In this document: one piece after another, positions 41,524 through 51,281 of the stretch
How the letters are laid out: each line of letters starts with the position of its first letter
Numbering within the stretch: the first letter of the stretch is position 1
From: an uncultured Cuneatibacter sp.
Lineage (GTDB): Bacteria > Bacillota > Clostridia > Lachnospirales > Lachnospiraceae
Length of the DNA stretch: 61,381 bases
Reading direction: 5' to 3'
Assembly: GCA_934234215.1 (NCBI GenBank)
Contig: CAKQHB010000016.1
Coordinates: forward strand, 1 to 61,381
Notes under the pieces: generated by a model
What the model was told of the DNA's origin: nothing
Database searches by the model: none
The model's input: the letters and a program-made list of their open reading frames with translations, nothing else
Translations under genes and position numbers: made by a program

Positions 41524-43008
41524 TTATTCTGCCTCTACCAGCTTCTTATAAGTATCCTTTAATGCCGGATACAAAGCGGTATATACGCTGTACTTCTTAT
41601 TATATGCCTCAACCAATTCAGGAGTCTGATCTGTGGTCTCCACAACCTGGATCAGCTTACTTGTAGCTTCTTCTACCGTTGCATACTGACCGCATCCTAC
41701 TGCTGCCAGAATAGCTGCACCGAATGCAGGACCTTCTGCGCTATTGATCTTATCAACCTTTACATTCATAACATTTGCGATGATCTTGCACCACAGAGGG
41801 CTCTTGGAACCACCACCGTTGATACGAACACGCTCGATCTTAACACCGAAGGAACGAGCAATCTCCAGTGCATCACGCAGGGAGAATGCAACACCTTCCA
41901 GAACAGCCTGTGTCATATCTTCTCTTGTGGTATCCATAACCATACCGATGAAAGTACCACGAGCGTTCGGATCGTTGTGAGGAGTTCTCTCACCCATCAG
42001 ATAAGGCAGGTAGTAAACATTGTTCTTACCCAGCTTGTCATCGGTAATACCCTTCTGCTCTTCCGGATAGTTCTTATTGCGGATGATCTCATCCATCCAC
42101 CACTTGTTAGAAGCTGCTGCTGCCAGTGTGCAGCCCATGAAATGATACTTACCGGATGCATGTGCGAACATATGTAAAGCGTTGTTATCATCTACTGCAA
42201 AATTATCGGTTGCGATAAATACCGTTCCGGAGGTTCCCAGAGAAACGCTGCACATACCATCGCCAACCGTACCGGTACCAACTGCGCCGACTGCCTGATC
42301 TCCGCCGCCTGCTACAACCTTTGTTGTCTCCGGGATACCCAGAAGCTTTGCAATCTCAGGAAGAACAGTGCCTACCGACTGATAGCTCTCATGCAGAGTT
42401 GCCAGCTGATCCTCGCGGATGCCGCACAGTTCGATCATTTCCTTGGACCACTTTTTATTCTTAACATCAAGCAGCAGCATACCAGATGCATCGGATACAT
42501 CGGTGCAATGTACGCCGGACAGCTTGTATGCGATATAATCCTTCGGCAGCATGATCTTTGCGATCTTTGCGAAGTTTTCCGGCTCGTGCTTCTTTACCCA
42601 CAGGATCTTCGGAGCGGTGAAGCCTGTCAGAGCCATGTTTGCGGTGTAAGAAGAAATTACCTCACGACCGATGGTCTTGTTCAGATAATCACACTCTTCC
42701 TGAGTACGACCGTCGTTCCACAGAATTGCAGGACGGATGACATTATCATTCTCATCCAGAATAACCAATCCATGCATCTGACCGGAGAAGCTGATGCCGT
42801 CTACCTGAGACTTATCTGCATCCTTTAACAGCTCGCCCAGACCATCTACTAACTGTGTCCACCAGTCTTCCGGATTCTGCTCCGACCAGCCGGGCTTCGG
42901 CAGAGATAACGGATACTCTCTCGTTACGATACTCTTAATATCCCCCTTCTCATCCATAAGAAGCAGCTTTACGGAAGAAGTACCAAGATCCACACCAATG
43001 TATAACAT
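41524..43008 (-). CDS. xylB: Xylulokinase
   Basis: Phosphorylates D-xylulose to xylulose-5-phosphate for the pentose phosphate pathway. The 494-residue FGGY kinase has MLYIGVDLGTSSVKLLLMD, SFSGQMHGLVILDE (the XylB-type MHG), AGGGDQAVGAVGTG, and a C-terminal RINGGGSKSPLWCKIIANV. AAGGAGGAAATGAT precedes the ATG. It has its own strong promoter (43109-43137) and a leader with two hairpins. It is the first gene of a pair with the polyol dehydrogenase. Confidence 0.95.
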   Translation of the reverse strand: MLYIGVDLGTSSVKLLLMDEKGDIKSIVTREYPLSLPKPGWSEQNPEDWWTQLVDGLGELLKDADKSQVDGISFSGQMHGLVILDENDNVIRPAILWNDGRTQEECDYLNKTIGREVISSYTANMALTGFTAPKILWVKKHEPENFAKIAKIMLPKDYIAYKLSGVHCTDVSDASGMLLLDVKNKKWSKEMIELCGIREDQLATLHESYQSVGTVLPEIAKLLGIPETTKVVAGGGDQAVGAVGTGTVGDGMCSVSLGTSGTVFIATDNFAVDDNNALHMFAHASGKYHFMGCTLAAAASNKWWMDEIIRNKNYPEEQKGITDDKLGKNNVYYLPYLMGERTPHNDPNARGTFIGMVMDTTREDMTQAVLEGVAFSLRDALEIARSFGVKIERVRINGGGSKSPLWCKIIANVMNVKVDKINSAEGPAFGAAILAAVGCGQYATVEEATSKLIQVVETTDQTPELVEAYNKKYSVYTALYPALKDTYKKLVEAE

Positions 43009-43108
43009 ATCATTTCCTCCTTAAAGAAACAGTCGGTTTCCTAACCACTGTTTTTTTCATATCTTTTTCCGGAAGGCTCCGGTATTTTTTCCAAAGCCTT
43101 CCGTTACA

Positions 43109-43137
43109 AATATAACAAATCCACTCTCCGTTGTCAA
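43109..43137 (-). promoter_or_regulatory. xylB promoter and leader
   Basis: Minus strand TTGACA (43137-43132), 17-base spacer, TATATT (43114-43109). The leader then has CGGAAGGCT/AGCCTTCCG and AAACAGTGGTT/AACCGACTGTTT hairpins before the ribosome site; neither has a T-tract. Confidence 0.82.
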
Positions 43138-43151
43138 CGCATCCGGCGACA

Positions 43152-45332
43152 TCACTTTGCATTTTTCTGTCTTTCTTCCGGATCATACAAAACCTGATCT
43201 GCTGCGCAGGTCACAAGCAATTCTGCCGGTGTCTTTCCGGTGAGTTCTGCACTGCGGGCATCCGGCTGCATTGTGCCGACATAGACCTGATAAGTGCCTG
43301 CATACAGCATTTTCTTCGGTTCCTCGTTGTACAGACCAAAGGCATCTGCACCCAGCGTAATAGAGACGGTCTTGCTCTCACCAGCTGCCAGACGTACCTT
43401 CTTTAAGCCCTTCAGCTGTGCATTCGGTGCGTCCGGACGCTCTGCGTGTACATAAACCTGTACCGTCTCTGCACCTGCCATATCACCGGTATTTTTGATG
43501 GTCGCCTGTACCGTCACAGTGCCATCTGCCGCGATTTCTGTCGTATCTGCCTTCACATCGGATACCTGAAATGTGGTATAAGACATTCCATAACCGAACG
43601 GATACAGCGGCTCATGCTTCATGTAACGATAAGTACGATTCCTCATGGAGTAGTCAGTGAACTCCGGCAGCTCCTCCAGAGAGCGATAAAAGGTCAGCGG
43701 AAGCTTTCCTTCCGGAGCAAACTCGCCAAACAGCATCTCTGCGATAGCGCGACCGCCCTGTGCACCGGGATACCAGCCCTGTACGATGGCATCTACATGT
43801 TCTTCTGCCCAGTTAAATGCCAGTGCACTTCCTGCCAGAACGACCAGGATCACCGGCTTTCCGCTGGCATATGCTGTCTCCAAAACTTCTTCCTGATAGC
43901 CGGGGAAGTCCAGATTCGTCTTGTCACCGCTGGCATAAGAGTTACCGGTATCGCCCTCTTCTCCTTCCAGAGTTGCATCCAGACCCAGGCAAACGACAAC
44001 TACATCACTGGCTTCGCAGACACCCTTTACCTCGGACATACGGTCATCTGCCTGTGCCAGAGGCTCCACACGATCCTTGTACAGATGGCAGCCCTGTGCA
44101 TACATCACGCGGGCATCGTCCCCTACATAATCCTGAATGCCTTCCAGAACGGTCACATAACGGGAAGCAGTTCCCTCGTAGTTTCCAACGAGTGCCGCAC
44201 GGCTGTTTGCATTCGGACCGATAACGCCGATGGTCTTGATTCCTTCTTTGGACAACGGCAGAATGCCATTGTTCTTTAACAGAACCAGTGTCTCCTTGGA
44301 TGCTTTCAGATTCAGTTCCTTTGCATCCTTCGAATCAATCTGGTCATAACCGATGCTGCTGAACGGTACTTTCTCCGGATCATCGAACAGACCCAGCTTC
44401 ATGCGGGTCGTGTACAGGTTGACAACTGCTTCCGTCAGACGCTCCTCGGAAACCATTCCCTGCTCCACTGCCTGTACGAGATAGCCGAACATATTACCAC
44501 AGTTCAGATCGCAGCCATTATTCATTGCCATGCTGACGGATTCTACCGGAGAATTGGTTACTTTGTGATTTTCATGGAAGTCCTTGATTGCCCAGCAGTC
44601 GGATGTAACATGACCATCAAAGCCCCACTCCTTTCTCAGGATATCCTGCAGCAGCGTCTTACTGCCGCAGCAAGGTTCACCATTTGTGCGGTTATAAGCA
44701 CCCATAACTGCCTCAACACCGGCTTCTTCTACACAAGCCTGGAAAGCAGGCAGATACGTCTCATACATATCCTGCTTAGATGCAACCGCATTAAACTGAT
44801 GGCGGATACCCTCCGGACCGGAGTGCACCGCGAAATGCTTTGCGCAGGCTGCAACCTTCATGTAATTTTCATCATCGCCCTGCATTCCCTCGACAAAGCG
44901 AACGCCCAGTCTGGAAGTCAGGTACGGATCCTCACCGAATGTCTCATGGCCTCTGCCCCATCTCGGATCACGGAAGATGTTGACATTGGGAGACCAGAAC
45001 GTAAGTCCCTTGTAAATATCACGATCGCTGTACTTCTGCTGCATATTGAACTTCGCGCGACCTTCTGTAGAAACAATCTCTGCTACTTCCTGCAGCAGAT
45101 CCTCGTCAAAGGATGCTGCCAGACCAATGGACTGAGGAAATACCGTTGCAACACCAGCTCTTGCAACACCGTGCAATGCTTCATTCCACCAGTTATATGC
45201 CGGAATTCCCAGTCTGGGGATCGCCGGAGCATTGTACAATGTCTGGAATACCTTTTCCTCCAATGTCATCTTGCTGACCAGTTCTTCCGCTCTCTTGCGG
45301 TATTCTGCCTGATGCTTTTCAACTTTTCCCAC
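43152..45332 (-). CDS. GH3 glycosidase, probable beta-xylosidase
   Basis: A 726-residue cytosolic family 3 enzyme. The PAYNWWNEALHGVAR motif near the start is typical of GH3 beta-xylosidases. The nucleophile Asp is in GHVTSDCWAIKDF. The C-terminal GH3 domain (VIGPNANSRAALVGNYEG) and a fibronectin III-like end (GAETVQVYVHAERPDAPN) complete the architecture. The start is GTG 45332 with AAAGGAGGGC nine bases upstream; a longer frame to 45386 overlaps GH2. It ends just before the xylB promoter, so released xylose could feed that pathway. Confidence 0.87.
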   Translation of the reverse strand: MGKVEKHQAEYRKRAEELVSKMTLEEKVFQTLYNAPAIPRLGIPAYNWWNEALHGVARAGVATVFPQSIGLAASFDEDLLQEVAEIVSTEGRAKFNMQQKYSDRDIYKGLTFWSPNVNIFRDPRWGRGHETFGEDPYLTSRLGVRFVEGMQGDDENYMKVAACAKHFAVHSGPEGIRHQFNAVASKQDMYETYLPAFQACVEEAGVEAVMGAYNRTNGEPCCGSKTLLQDILRKEWGFDGHVTSDCWAIKDFHENHKVTNSPVESVSMAMNNGCDLNCGNMFGYLVQAVEQGMVSEERLTEAVVNLYTTRMKLGLFDDPEKVPFSSIGYDQIDSKDAKELNLKASKETLVLLKNNGILPLSKEGIKTIGVIGPNANSRAALVGNYEGTASRYVTVLEGIQDYVGDDARVMYAQGCHLYKDRVEPLAQADDRMSEVKGVCEASDVVVVCLGLDATLEGEEGDTGNSYASGDKTNLDFPGYQEEVLETAYASGKPVILVVLAGSALAFNWAEEHVDAIVQGWYPGAQGGRAIAEMLFGEFAPEGKLPLTFYRSLEELPEFTDYSMRNRTYRYMKHEPLYPFGYGMSYTTFQVSDVKADTTEIAADGTVTVQATIKNTGDMAGAETVQVYVHAERPDAPNAQLKGLKKVRLAAGESKTVSITLGADAFGLYNEEPKKMLYAGTYQVYVGTMQPDARSAELTGKTPAELLVTCAADQVLYDPEERQKNAK

Positions 45333-45361
45333 TTGTAAAGCCCTCCTTTTATCATTCTCTT

Positions 45362-47149
45362 TTATTTTCGAATCAGTTCGTTGCACTCCCGGATCTTTTC
45401 CGGTACAGCCTTCGGCTTTCGATCGTAGGTCAGAAGACCGTTGATTTCCTGCTCCACATCGCAGATCTGCGTGTAACAGAACCCCGCCAGTCCACTGGAT
45501 GCTGCGATTGCCGTCAGCAGGCGACGATACTCGGACACATACATATCCGCGTTGGTAACGCTGGTATAGCCCCAGCCCGGCTCTCCGGAAACATCGTATC
45601 CGATGCCGCCAAACTCTGTCAGTAAAATCGGCTGTCCCTGCCAGTCAAAGCCATTTGCGAAGATCCGCTTGCCAGCCGGCCTCGATGCGATGAGTGCTTC
45701 TGCATCTGCCAGCATCGCTTCGTAGTCTGCTGCTCCCTGCGCATCCCCAGGCGCTCCATGCCGGTAGTTGTGAATCGCGCAAACATCAGTCTCCGTCATC
45801 TCCCAGCCATCGTTGCTGATAACCAGCCTCGTCTCATCTAATGAGTGGATCAGATGATACATTGTCTGGGAATAGTGCTGCTGCATCCGATTTCTGCCAA
45901 TGTGCGGCACGCTCCAGCTCTCGTTCAGTGGAACCCATGTGATGATGCATGGATGGTTGTAATCTCTGCGGATCACCTCCGTCCACTCCTGCACGGAACG
46001 CTGTACCATATCCGCATGATACATCGGCGCTGCTGCGCACTCGCCCCATACGAGATAGCCCATCTTATCTGCCCAGTATAAAAATCTGGGATCTTCCATC
46101 TTCTGATGCTTTCTGCATCCGTTAAAACCCATGTCTTTGCACATCTGAATATCCGTCCGGAACGCCTCGTCAGAAGGTGCCGTCAGAAGTCCGGTGGGCC
46201 AATATCCCTGATCCAGCACCAGCTTCTGATAATACGGTCGGTTATTCAGATAAACCATACCATCCTCGGTATGTACTTTTCTCATACCGAAGTAAGAGAA
46301 TACTTCATCGCAGATCTTACCATTTTTTACGACCTGCAATCTGATGTCATACAGGTTCGGATGCTCTGGTGTCCAGACCCGCTCATCGTGGTGGAATCCG
46401 GTGCGGAAAATATGATTTTGCACAAGATCTACCGCAAATGTCAGCTCCGGCACAGTCCAATGAACGGAGCCGGTTACAACGGTCTCATCACCATAGGTAA
46501 TCTCATACTCCAGTGTATCTTCCGGTGCAACCTTTACTCCCGTCGCGCAGATTCGAACCATTCCCTCATCAAACAGAGGGGTAAAGTCTACTCGCTCCAG
46601 ACGCGTCTCTGCAACGATCTCATACCAGACGCTCTGCCAGATACCGGTGGAATTTGTATACCAGATGCTCTCGGAAAAATCTTTCCAATACTGCTTTCCT
46701 CTCGGAATCGTCTCATCCCGATGCGGGTCATAGGCACGAACCGTCAGTCTGGACGGCATGCCGTCTTTGCGGATGGCATCGGTAATATCCAGTGTAAATG
46801 GGGTATTGCCGCCGATATGTTCTCCTACGAGATTATCCTCCACATAGACCCGCGCCTCGTAATCCACCGCTCCAAAATGAAGCAGCACCCGCTCTCCTTC
46901 TTTCCAGCCTTTGATCTCTACCGGCCGCTGATACCACACGATATCATGAGGTGTCACGTCCCCAATCCCGCTATCATTGCACTGGTACACAAACGGTACC
47001 TCGATCTGCATCGGCAGCTTCTCGTTTTCTCTGTACCAGCACTCTGCCATTCCTCTGTTTTCATCATCAAATCCAAATGCCCATGTTCCATTCAGGCATT
47101 CCCAGCCGTGACGCACAAACTGCGGTCTCGGATATTCTACTCGTCTCAT
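45362..47149 (-). CDS. Glycoside hydrolase family 2 enzyme
   Basis: A 595-residue protein with the GH2 order: sugar-binding jelly roll (HGWECLNGTWAFGFDDENRG), immunoglobulin-like domain, TIM barrel. The acid/base Glu is in WVPLNESWSVPH and the nucleophile Glu in ILLTEFGGIGYD. No signal peptide is seen, so it acts on imported oligosaccharides. GH2 includes beta-galactosidases, beta-glucuronidases and beta-mannosidases; the sequence alone does not decide. GGAG stands just before ATG 47149. It lies between the GH38 and GH3 genes in one unit. Confidence 0.85.
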   Translation of the reverse strand: MRRVEYPRPQFVRHGWECLNGTWAFGFDDENRGMAECWYRENEKLPMQIEVPFVYQCNDSGIGDVTPHDIVWYQRPVEIKGWKEGERVLLHFGAVDYEARVYVEDNLVGEHIGGNTPFTLDITDAIRKDGMPSRLTVRAYDPHRDETIPRGKQYWKDFSESIWYTNSTGIWQSVWYEIVAETRLERVDFTPLFDEGMVRICATGVKVAPEDTLEYEITYGDETVVTGSVHWTVPELTFAVDLVQNHIFRTGFHHDERVWTPEHPNLYDIRLQVVKNGKICDEVFSYFGMRKVHTEDGMVYLNNRPYYQKLVLDQGYWPTGLLTAPSDEAFRTDIQMCKDMGFNGCRKHQKMEDPRFLYWADKMGYLVWGECAAAPMYHADMVQRSVQEWTEVIRRDYNHPCIITWVPLNESWSVPHIGRNRMQQHYSQTMYHLIHSLDETRLVISNDGWEMTETDVCAIHNYRHGAPGDAQGAADYEAMLADAEALIASRPAGKRIFANGFDWQGQPILLTEFGGIGYDVSGEPGWGYTSVTNADMYVSEYRRLLTAIAASSGLAGFCYTQICDVEQEINGLLTYDRKPKAVPEKIRECNELIRK

Positions 47150-47193
47150 CTTAATCTCCATTCCATAGTTCTTTGTTCCACAAATGGAGCGCA

Positions 47194-50100
47194 TCAGCGA
47201 CTTTTTTCACACTCTACACGCAGCGTCATAATCTCAAACGGACGGAAATGTACGGATACACTTCTGCCATCGGTAGAAAGCACCTCCTCGGGTTCTTCCA
47301 TCATATTGCAGCGGCTGACTTTGCGCACAGCACATCCCAGTGCATCCAGTCCGAACTGTACTTCTGCCATCGTGTCTGCCTTTTTCGACTCATACAGACG
47401 CAGGATCAAATCGCCGCTTCCATCTTCTGCTGCCTTGACGCTCTCCAGAATCACATTTGCTACATCCACAGAGAATGCGGAAAATCCCTTCACTCCGGAG
47501 GCTACGGCCATCGGCTTTACATTTAACTCATAGCCCTGTTTTACCACATCACTGTCAAAGAAGCTGCCTTCCCATGCTGTGATTGCATAGACGAAATGAT
47601 GCTCGCCCTGATCTGCGTGGCGATCCGGTGCCGTTGCACCCCGAAGCAGTGTCAGCTCCAGTGCATTTCCATTCATGCTGATGCCATATTTGCAGTCGTT
47701 AAGCAGCGCTGCGCCGTGGCTGCCGTCACACAATGCGCTGTAACGATGATTGCACACTTCAAAGCGATCCCTGTCGTAAGCTCTGGAACGATGAGTCGGA
47801 CGATTTACATAGCCGAACTGCATCTCATTGATGCCGTTTTCTGCGTAAACATCTACCGGGAATGCAACTTTCAACAAACGATGCTGCTCACTCCACTGTA
47901 CCGTCGTGTCAAACTCTACGCGCTTTCCGCAGGCATCCAATGTAATATCCTGCACATAAGACGATGTATCAATACGACCACTCACTCTCAGGCACACTCT
48001 TGATCCGGAGCTTTGTACGATCTGCATCGAATCCACTTCATGTGCGCCGAAAACTTCCTGATCGACGTAATTGGAATCAATATCCCAGGCATCGTATCTT
48101 CTCGGAACATCCTTGTACAGATGGAACCGGTTCATCGGCTCTGCGGCGAACTCCCGCTCTCTACCATCCTGTTTCAGACACAGGGAAATGATCTCGCCCT
48201 TTCGGTTGATCTTTGCCTGCAGAAAATCATTTTCCATCAGATATCCGGACGGAGTACCGATCAGAACCGCTCTCTTTGCCGGAGTTGTTACTGCTGCCGG
48301 GCGCAGGTCTGCCGCGCCGCATGCCGGAAGGTCGATCACTGCCTGCCAGCCATCCTTTGACGCTGTCACCGGAACCGGAGTTCCATCCACGAGAACGCCC
48401 TCTGCAAATGCTTCTGGAAGCGTCACAACTGCCTGTCTTGCAAATCCAAGAGAGTTCCAGACGGAATAACCAATCTCACCGGTCATCTCACCGATTGTCT
48501 CTTCTAAGAGTGCCTTGCCCTCCGCAAAGAACTGATGGAAGGTCTTTTCCGCTTCTTCATAAACACGGGCGATGCAGGAACCGGGCAGAATATCATGGAA
48601 CTGATGAAGCAAAACTGTCTTCCACAGCTGCTCTAACTGCTCTGCCGGATAAGCGGCTCCCTTCACCATATTCAGCGCATTCCACAGCTCCAGCTGCTGC
48701 ATCAGAAGCTCGGATTTTCGATTGTTATATTTTATCTTTGCTTGCGACGTATACGTTCCGCGGTGTGCGGTAAAGTACAACTCGCCCACATAAGTATGCT
48801 TCGGTCCACCCAGCTCTTCCATCTCTGTGAAGAACTGCTTCGGGGACGTCATCTCCATACGAACACTGCCTTCCAGATTGCGATAACGTCTCGCATACTC
48901 AATGTGATCTCTGCAGGGACCGCCGCCGCCATCGCCGTAGCCGAAAGGATACAGAAATGCTTCCAGATCCCGCATCTGACTGCGGTTCTTCCATACATTA
49001 TTTGCTTCTTCCGGGCTTGTCCGGTAAGTATAGCTCGTAGGCAGGAAGCTCGTTACCTGAGAGCCATCCATACCTTCCCATGTAAAATAATGATACGGGA
49101 ACTGCTCACCGCCGTTGTAAGTCCAGAAGATCTTCTGCGTTACAAGGTAATTGACGCCAAAGCTGCGCAAAATCTGCGGCAGCGCTCCGGTATATCCAAA
49201 CGTATCCGGCAGCCACAGTACTTCGCTGTCTGTTCCCAGAACATCTTTATAATACTTCTTTCCATATAAGAGTTGGCGCACCAGCGCTTCTCCGGATGCC
49301 ATATTCGTATCTGGCTCTACCCACATCGCACCGTCTGCGATCCAACGTCCGCCGCGAATTGCCTCCTTGATCCGCTCAAATAACTCCGGATAATACTTGC
49401 GGCACATCTCATAAGCTGCAGGTTGACTCTGGATATAAATATAATCCGGATACTCCTCCAGCAGACGCAGCTGCGCAGCAAATGTCCGGGCTGTCTTGCG
49501 ATAAGTTTCCGCCATCGGCCACAGCCATGCCAGATCAATATGGGCATTTCCCATGGCATAAAACTTCGGCATCGTCGATCCGTTCGTTGCCTCCAATGCA
49601 GGCTTCAAGACTTCTCTCGCCTTCTGATAATCCCGGATGCGTCCCTCCAAAGGCTGCTCAAAGTCCACGTTCAGCGTGAACTGCTCCAACGCTTCCGCTA
49701 CTTTCGCCGCCCGCAGGGAAGATTCATCCAATACTTCCTGCAGACTACGCAGCGTGGAAACATCCATATACAGCTGATAGGCATCCTCGTTCCAAATGCC
49801 AAATGTACTGTTGCCCAGTACACGGCGTGCCCCCTCTGTCAGTGGATCTTCATAATCCCCCTCCAGAACCGGTCCCGTCGCGGTATGGGAATCCGGGATT
49901 CCAAATGCAGGATAATAATGTCCTGCATAAACCTCCATATAGATCTCGTAAATATCTCCTGCATGAGCCTCCCCCGGCAGGAAATTATCTTCCAGATAGT
50001 GATGCGGTTCGTCGATCCAATCCGCTCTCCATGTACCGAACTCCTGTCCGTTCACAAAGACGGTTGCCTCATATCCCGGCTGCAGATCCAGAACGATTCT

Positions 50101-50346
50101 TTTTCCCTCTGCCGCTTCCGGCAGTGTGATCTTCGCCCGGAACCACCCGTACTCCCAGGTGTGTCCCCAGCTAAATCCAGGTTCCACCGGGGTATACGCA
50201 AGCTCCCTTGCTTCAGCAAGAGACAGTTGCTCCATCGTGCTGCACATCTCCCAGCGAATCTCCTCCAACGGCAGATACAGATCCTTCTTCAAGGTTCTGA
50301 TCCAATGAGAAACTCGCTCCTCCCATTCTGAAGTTTGTATCCTCAT
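47194..50346 (-). CDS. GH38 alpha-mannosidase
   Basis: A 1050-residue family 38 enzyme. The zinc-binding motif is AMGNAHIDLAWLWPMAET, the nucleophile Asp is in LWLPDTFGYTGALPQ, and a second His motif is LLHQFHDILPGSCI. A three-helix middle domain and beta-sandwich C-terminal domains follow. It lacks a signal peptide and is probably cytosolic, cleaving alpha-mannosyl units from imported glycans. AAGGAGAAGGATT precedes ATG 50346; the frame from 50457 crosses the promoter. It leads the GH38-GH2-GH3 operon from the promoter at 50395-50423. Confidence 0.92.
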   Translation of the reverse strand: MRIQTSEWEERVSHWIRTLKKDLYLPLEEIRWEMCSTMEQLSLAEARELAYTPVEPGFSWGHTWEYGWFRAKITLPEAAEGKRIVLDLQPGYEATVFVNGQEFGTWRADWIDEPHHYLEDNFLPGEAHAGDIYEIYMEVYAGHYYPAFGIPDSHTATGPVLEGDYEDPLTEGARRVLGNSTFGIWNEDAYQLYMDVSTLRSLQEVLDESSLRAAKVAEALEQFTLNVDFEQPLEGRIRDYQKAREVLKPALEATNGSTMPKFYAMGNAHIDLAWLWPMAETYRKTARTFAAQLRLLEEYPDYIYIQSQPAAYEMCRKYYPELFERIKEAIRGGRWIADGAMWVEPDTNMASGEALVRQLLYGKKYYKDVLGTDSEVLWLPDTFGYTGALPQILRSFGVNYLVTQKIFWTYNGGEQFPYHYFTWEGMDGSQVTSFLPTSYTYRTSPEEANNVWKNRSQMRDLEAFLYPFGYGDGGGGPCRDHIEYARRYRNLEGSVRMEMTSPKQFFTEMEELGGPKHTYVGELYFTAHRGTYTSQAKIKYNNRKSELLMQQLELWNALNMVKGAAYPAEQLEQLWKTVLLHQFHDILPGSCIARVYEEAEKTFHQFFAEGKALLEETIGEMTGEIGYSVWNSLGFARQAVVTLPEAFAEGVLVDGTPVPVTASKDGWQAVIDLPACGAADLRPAAVTTPAKRAVLIGTPSGYLMENDFLQAKINRKGEIISLCLKQDGREREFAAEPMNRFHLYKDVPRRYDAWDIDSNYVDQEVFGAHEVDSMQIVQSSGSRVCLRVSGRIDTSSYVQDITLDACGKRVEFDTTVQWSEQHRLLKVAFPVDVYAENGINEMQFGYVNRPTHRSRAYDRDRFEVCNHRYSALCDGSHGAALLNDCKYGISMNGNALELTLLRGATAPDRHADQGEHHFVYAITAWEGSFFDSDVVKQGYELNVKPMAVASGVKGFSAFSVDVANVILESVKAAEDGSGDLILRLYESKKADTMAEVQFGLDALGCAVRKVSRCNMMEEPEEVLSTDGRSVSVHFRPFEIMTLRVECEKSR

Positions 50347-50394
50347 AATCCTTCTCCTTTTATGTCCCATTTCAGGGAAATCTCTCCAAACATC

Positions 50395-50423
50395 AGTGTA
50401 TCCTGTCCTTCGGTTTCTGTCAA
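50395..50423 (-). promoter_or_regulatory. GH38 operon promoter
   Basis: Minus strand TTGACA (50423-50418), 17-base spacer, TACACT (50400-50395). Confidence 0.83.
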
Positions 50424-50443
50424 ATGCTTTTTCGTCATTTTGC

Positions 50444-50490
50444 TTGACAAACTCCATTCTTTTTCCGTATACTTTTTACGAGTTTGACAA
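50444..50490 (+). promoter_or_regulatory. YkgJ-type gene promoter with flanking imperfect palindrome
   Basis: TTGACA (50444-50449), 18-base spacer, TATACT (50468-50473). TTGACAAACTC (50444-50454) and GAGTTTGACAA (50480-50490) form an inverted repeat with one mismatch around the core promoter, in the space between two divergent genes. Confidence 0.7.
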
Positions 50491-50516
50491 TACTTTCAAG
50501 AATTGAGGTTCTATAT

Positions 50517-51206
50517 ATGGAGCGAAAAATCAATTTACATATAATTTCCGATGGAAGGCTCTATCAATCTGATGATCTCGTGCGGCTCGATGCAGGCGGC
50601 TGCGCCGGATGTTCCGCCTGTTGTCGGGCGACAGGAGATACCATCGTGCTGGACCCCTACGATCTATACCAGCTGGAAGCGCATCTGTCCGCGGATTTTG
50701 ACAGGCTGCTCGCCACCTGTCTCGAACTCCGGCTCGTGGATGGACTGATTCTCCCAAATCTGAAAATGATCTCCGATGCCGATGGCGTTCATTGCGCATT
50801 TCTCTCTCCGGAGGGGCGCTGTCAGATCCATACAGCGCGTCCGGGATTTTGCAGACTGTTCCCTCTTGCCCGATTGTATGACGGCACCGGATTTTCTTAT
50901 GTTTTACAGACAGAGGAGTGTCCCCGTCCCGGCAAGTCCAAGGTTCGCATCACAAAATGGCTCGGTATGCCGGACTATCCCCATTACGAAGCTTTTCTGA
51001 ATCAATGGCACTATTTTCTGAAACCATATCAGGACTATCTCCTGTCCGGCAATGCCGATCCGCTCTGGCAGAAACGTGTCAGCATGGAGATCCTGCAGTC
51101 CTTCTTTGCAAAGCCCTATCGGACGGACATGGATTTCTATAAACAGTTTGCATTGCGTCTTTCCATCGCATCCCGCAAGCTGCCGATTCCAACTCCGGAG
51201 AAATAA
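50517..51206 (+). CDS. YkgJ-family cysteine cluster protein
   Basis: A 229-residue cytosolic protein with the putative metal- or Fe-S-binding Cys cluster of this family: GGCAGCSACCRATGD, a Cys in HCAFLSPEGRCQIH, and RPGFCRLFPLAR, then EECPRPG. The function of the family is unknown; Fe-S or zinc binding is the usual guess. GAGG lies eight bases before ATG 50517; the frame from 50484 has no site. It is monocistronic and divergent from the GH38 operon. Confidence 0.82.
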   Translation: MERKINLHIISDGRLYQSDDLVRLDAGGCAGCSACCRATGDTIVLDPYDLYQLEAHLSADFDRLLATCLELRLVDGLILPNLKMISDADGVHCAFLSPEGRCQIHTARPGFCRLFPLARLYDGTGFSYVLQTEECPRPGKSKVRITKWLGMPDYPHYEAFLNQWHYFLKPYQDYLLSGNADPLWQKRVSMEILQSFFAKPYRTDMDFYKQFALRLSIASRKLPIPTPEK

Positions 51207-51229
51207 ATTCGCTTTCTCGAAAAAAGATG

Positions 51230-51270
51230 AAAAGCACCGACAACTGCTCACTACAGTCATCGGTGCTTTT
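51230..51270. terminator. Bidirectional terminator between the YkgJ-type gene and gltD
   Basis: AAAAGCACCGA pairs with TCGGTGCTTTT, with A/T runs on both sides, between two convergent genes. Confidence 0.9.
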
Positions 51271-51281
51271 TTCATTTTTTA

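Noticed and set aside
46106..47533. 475-codon plus-strand open frame
   Set aside because: Runs against both GH2 and the end of GH38, without motifs.
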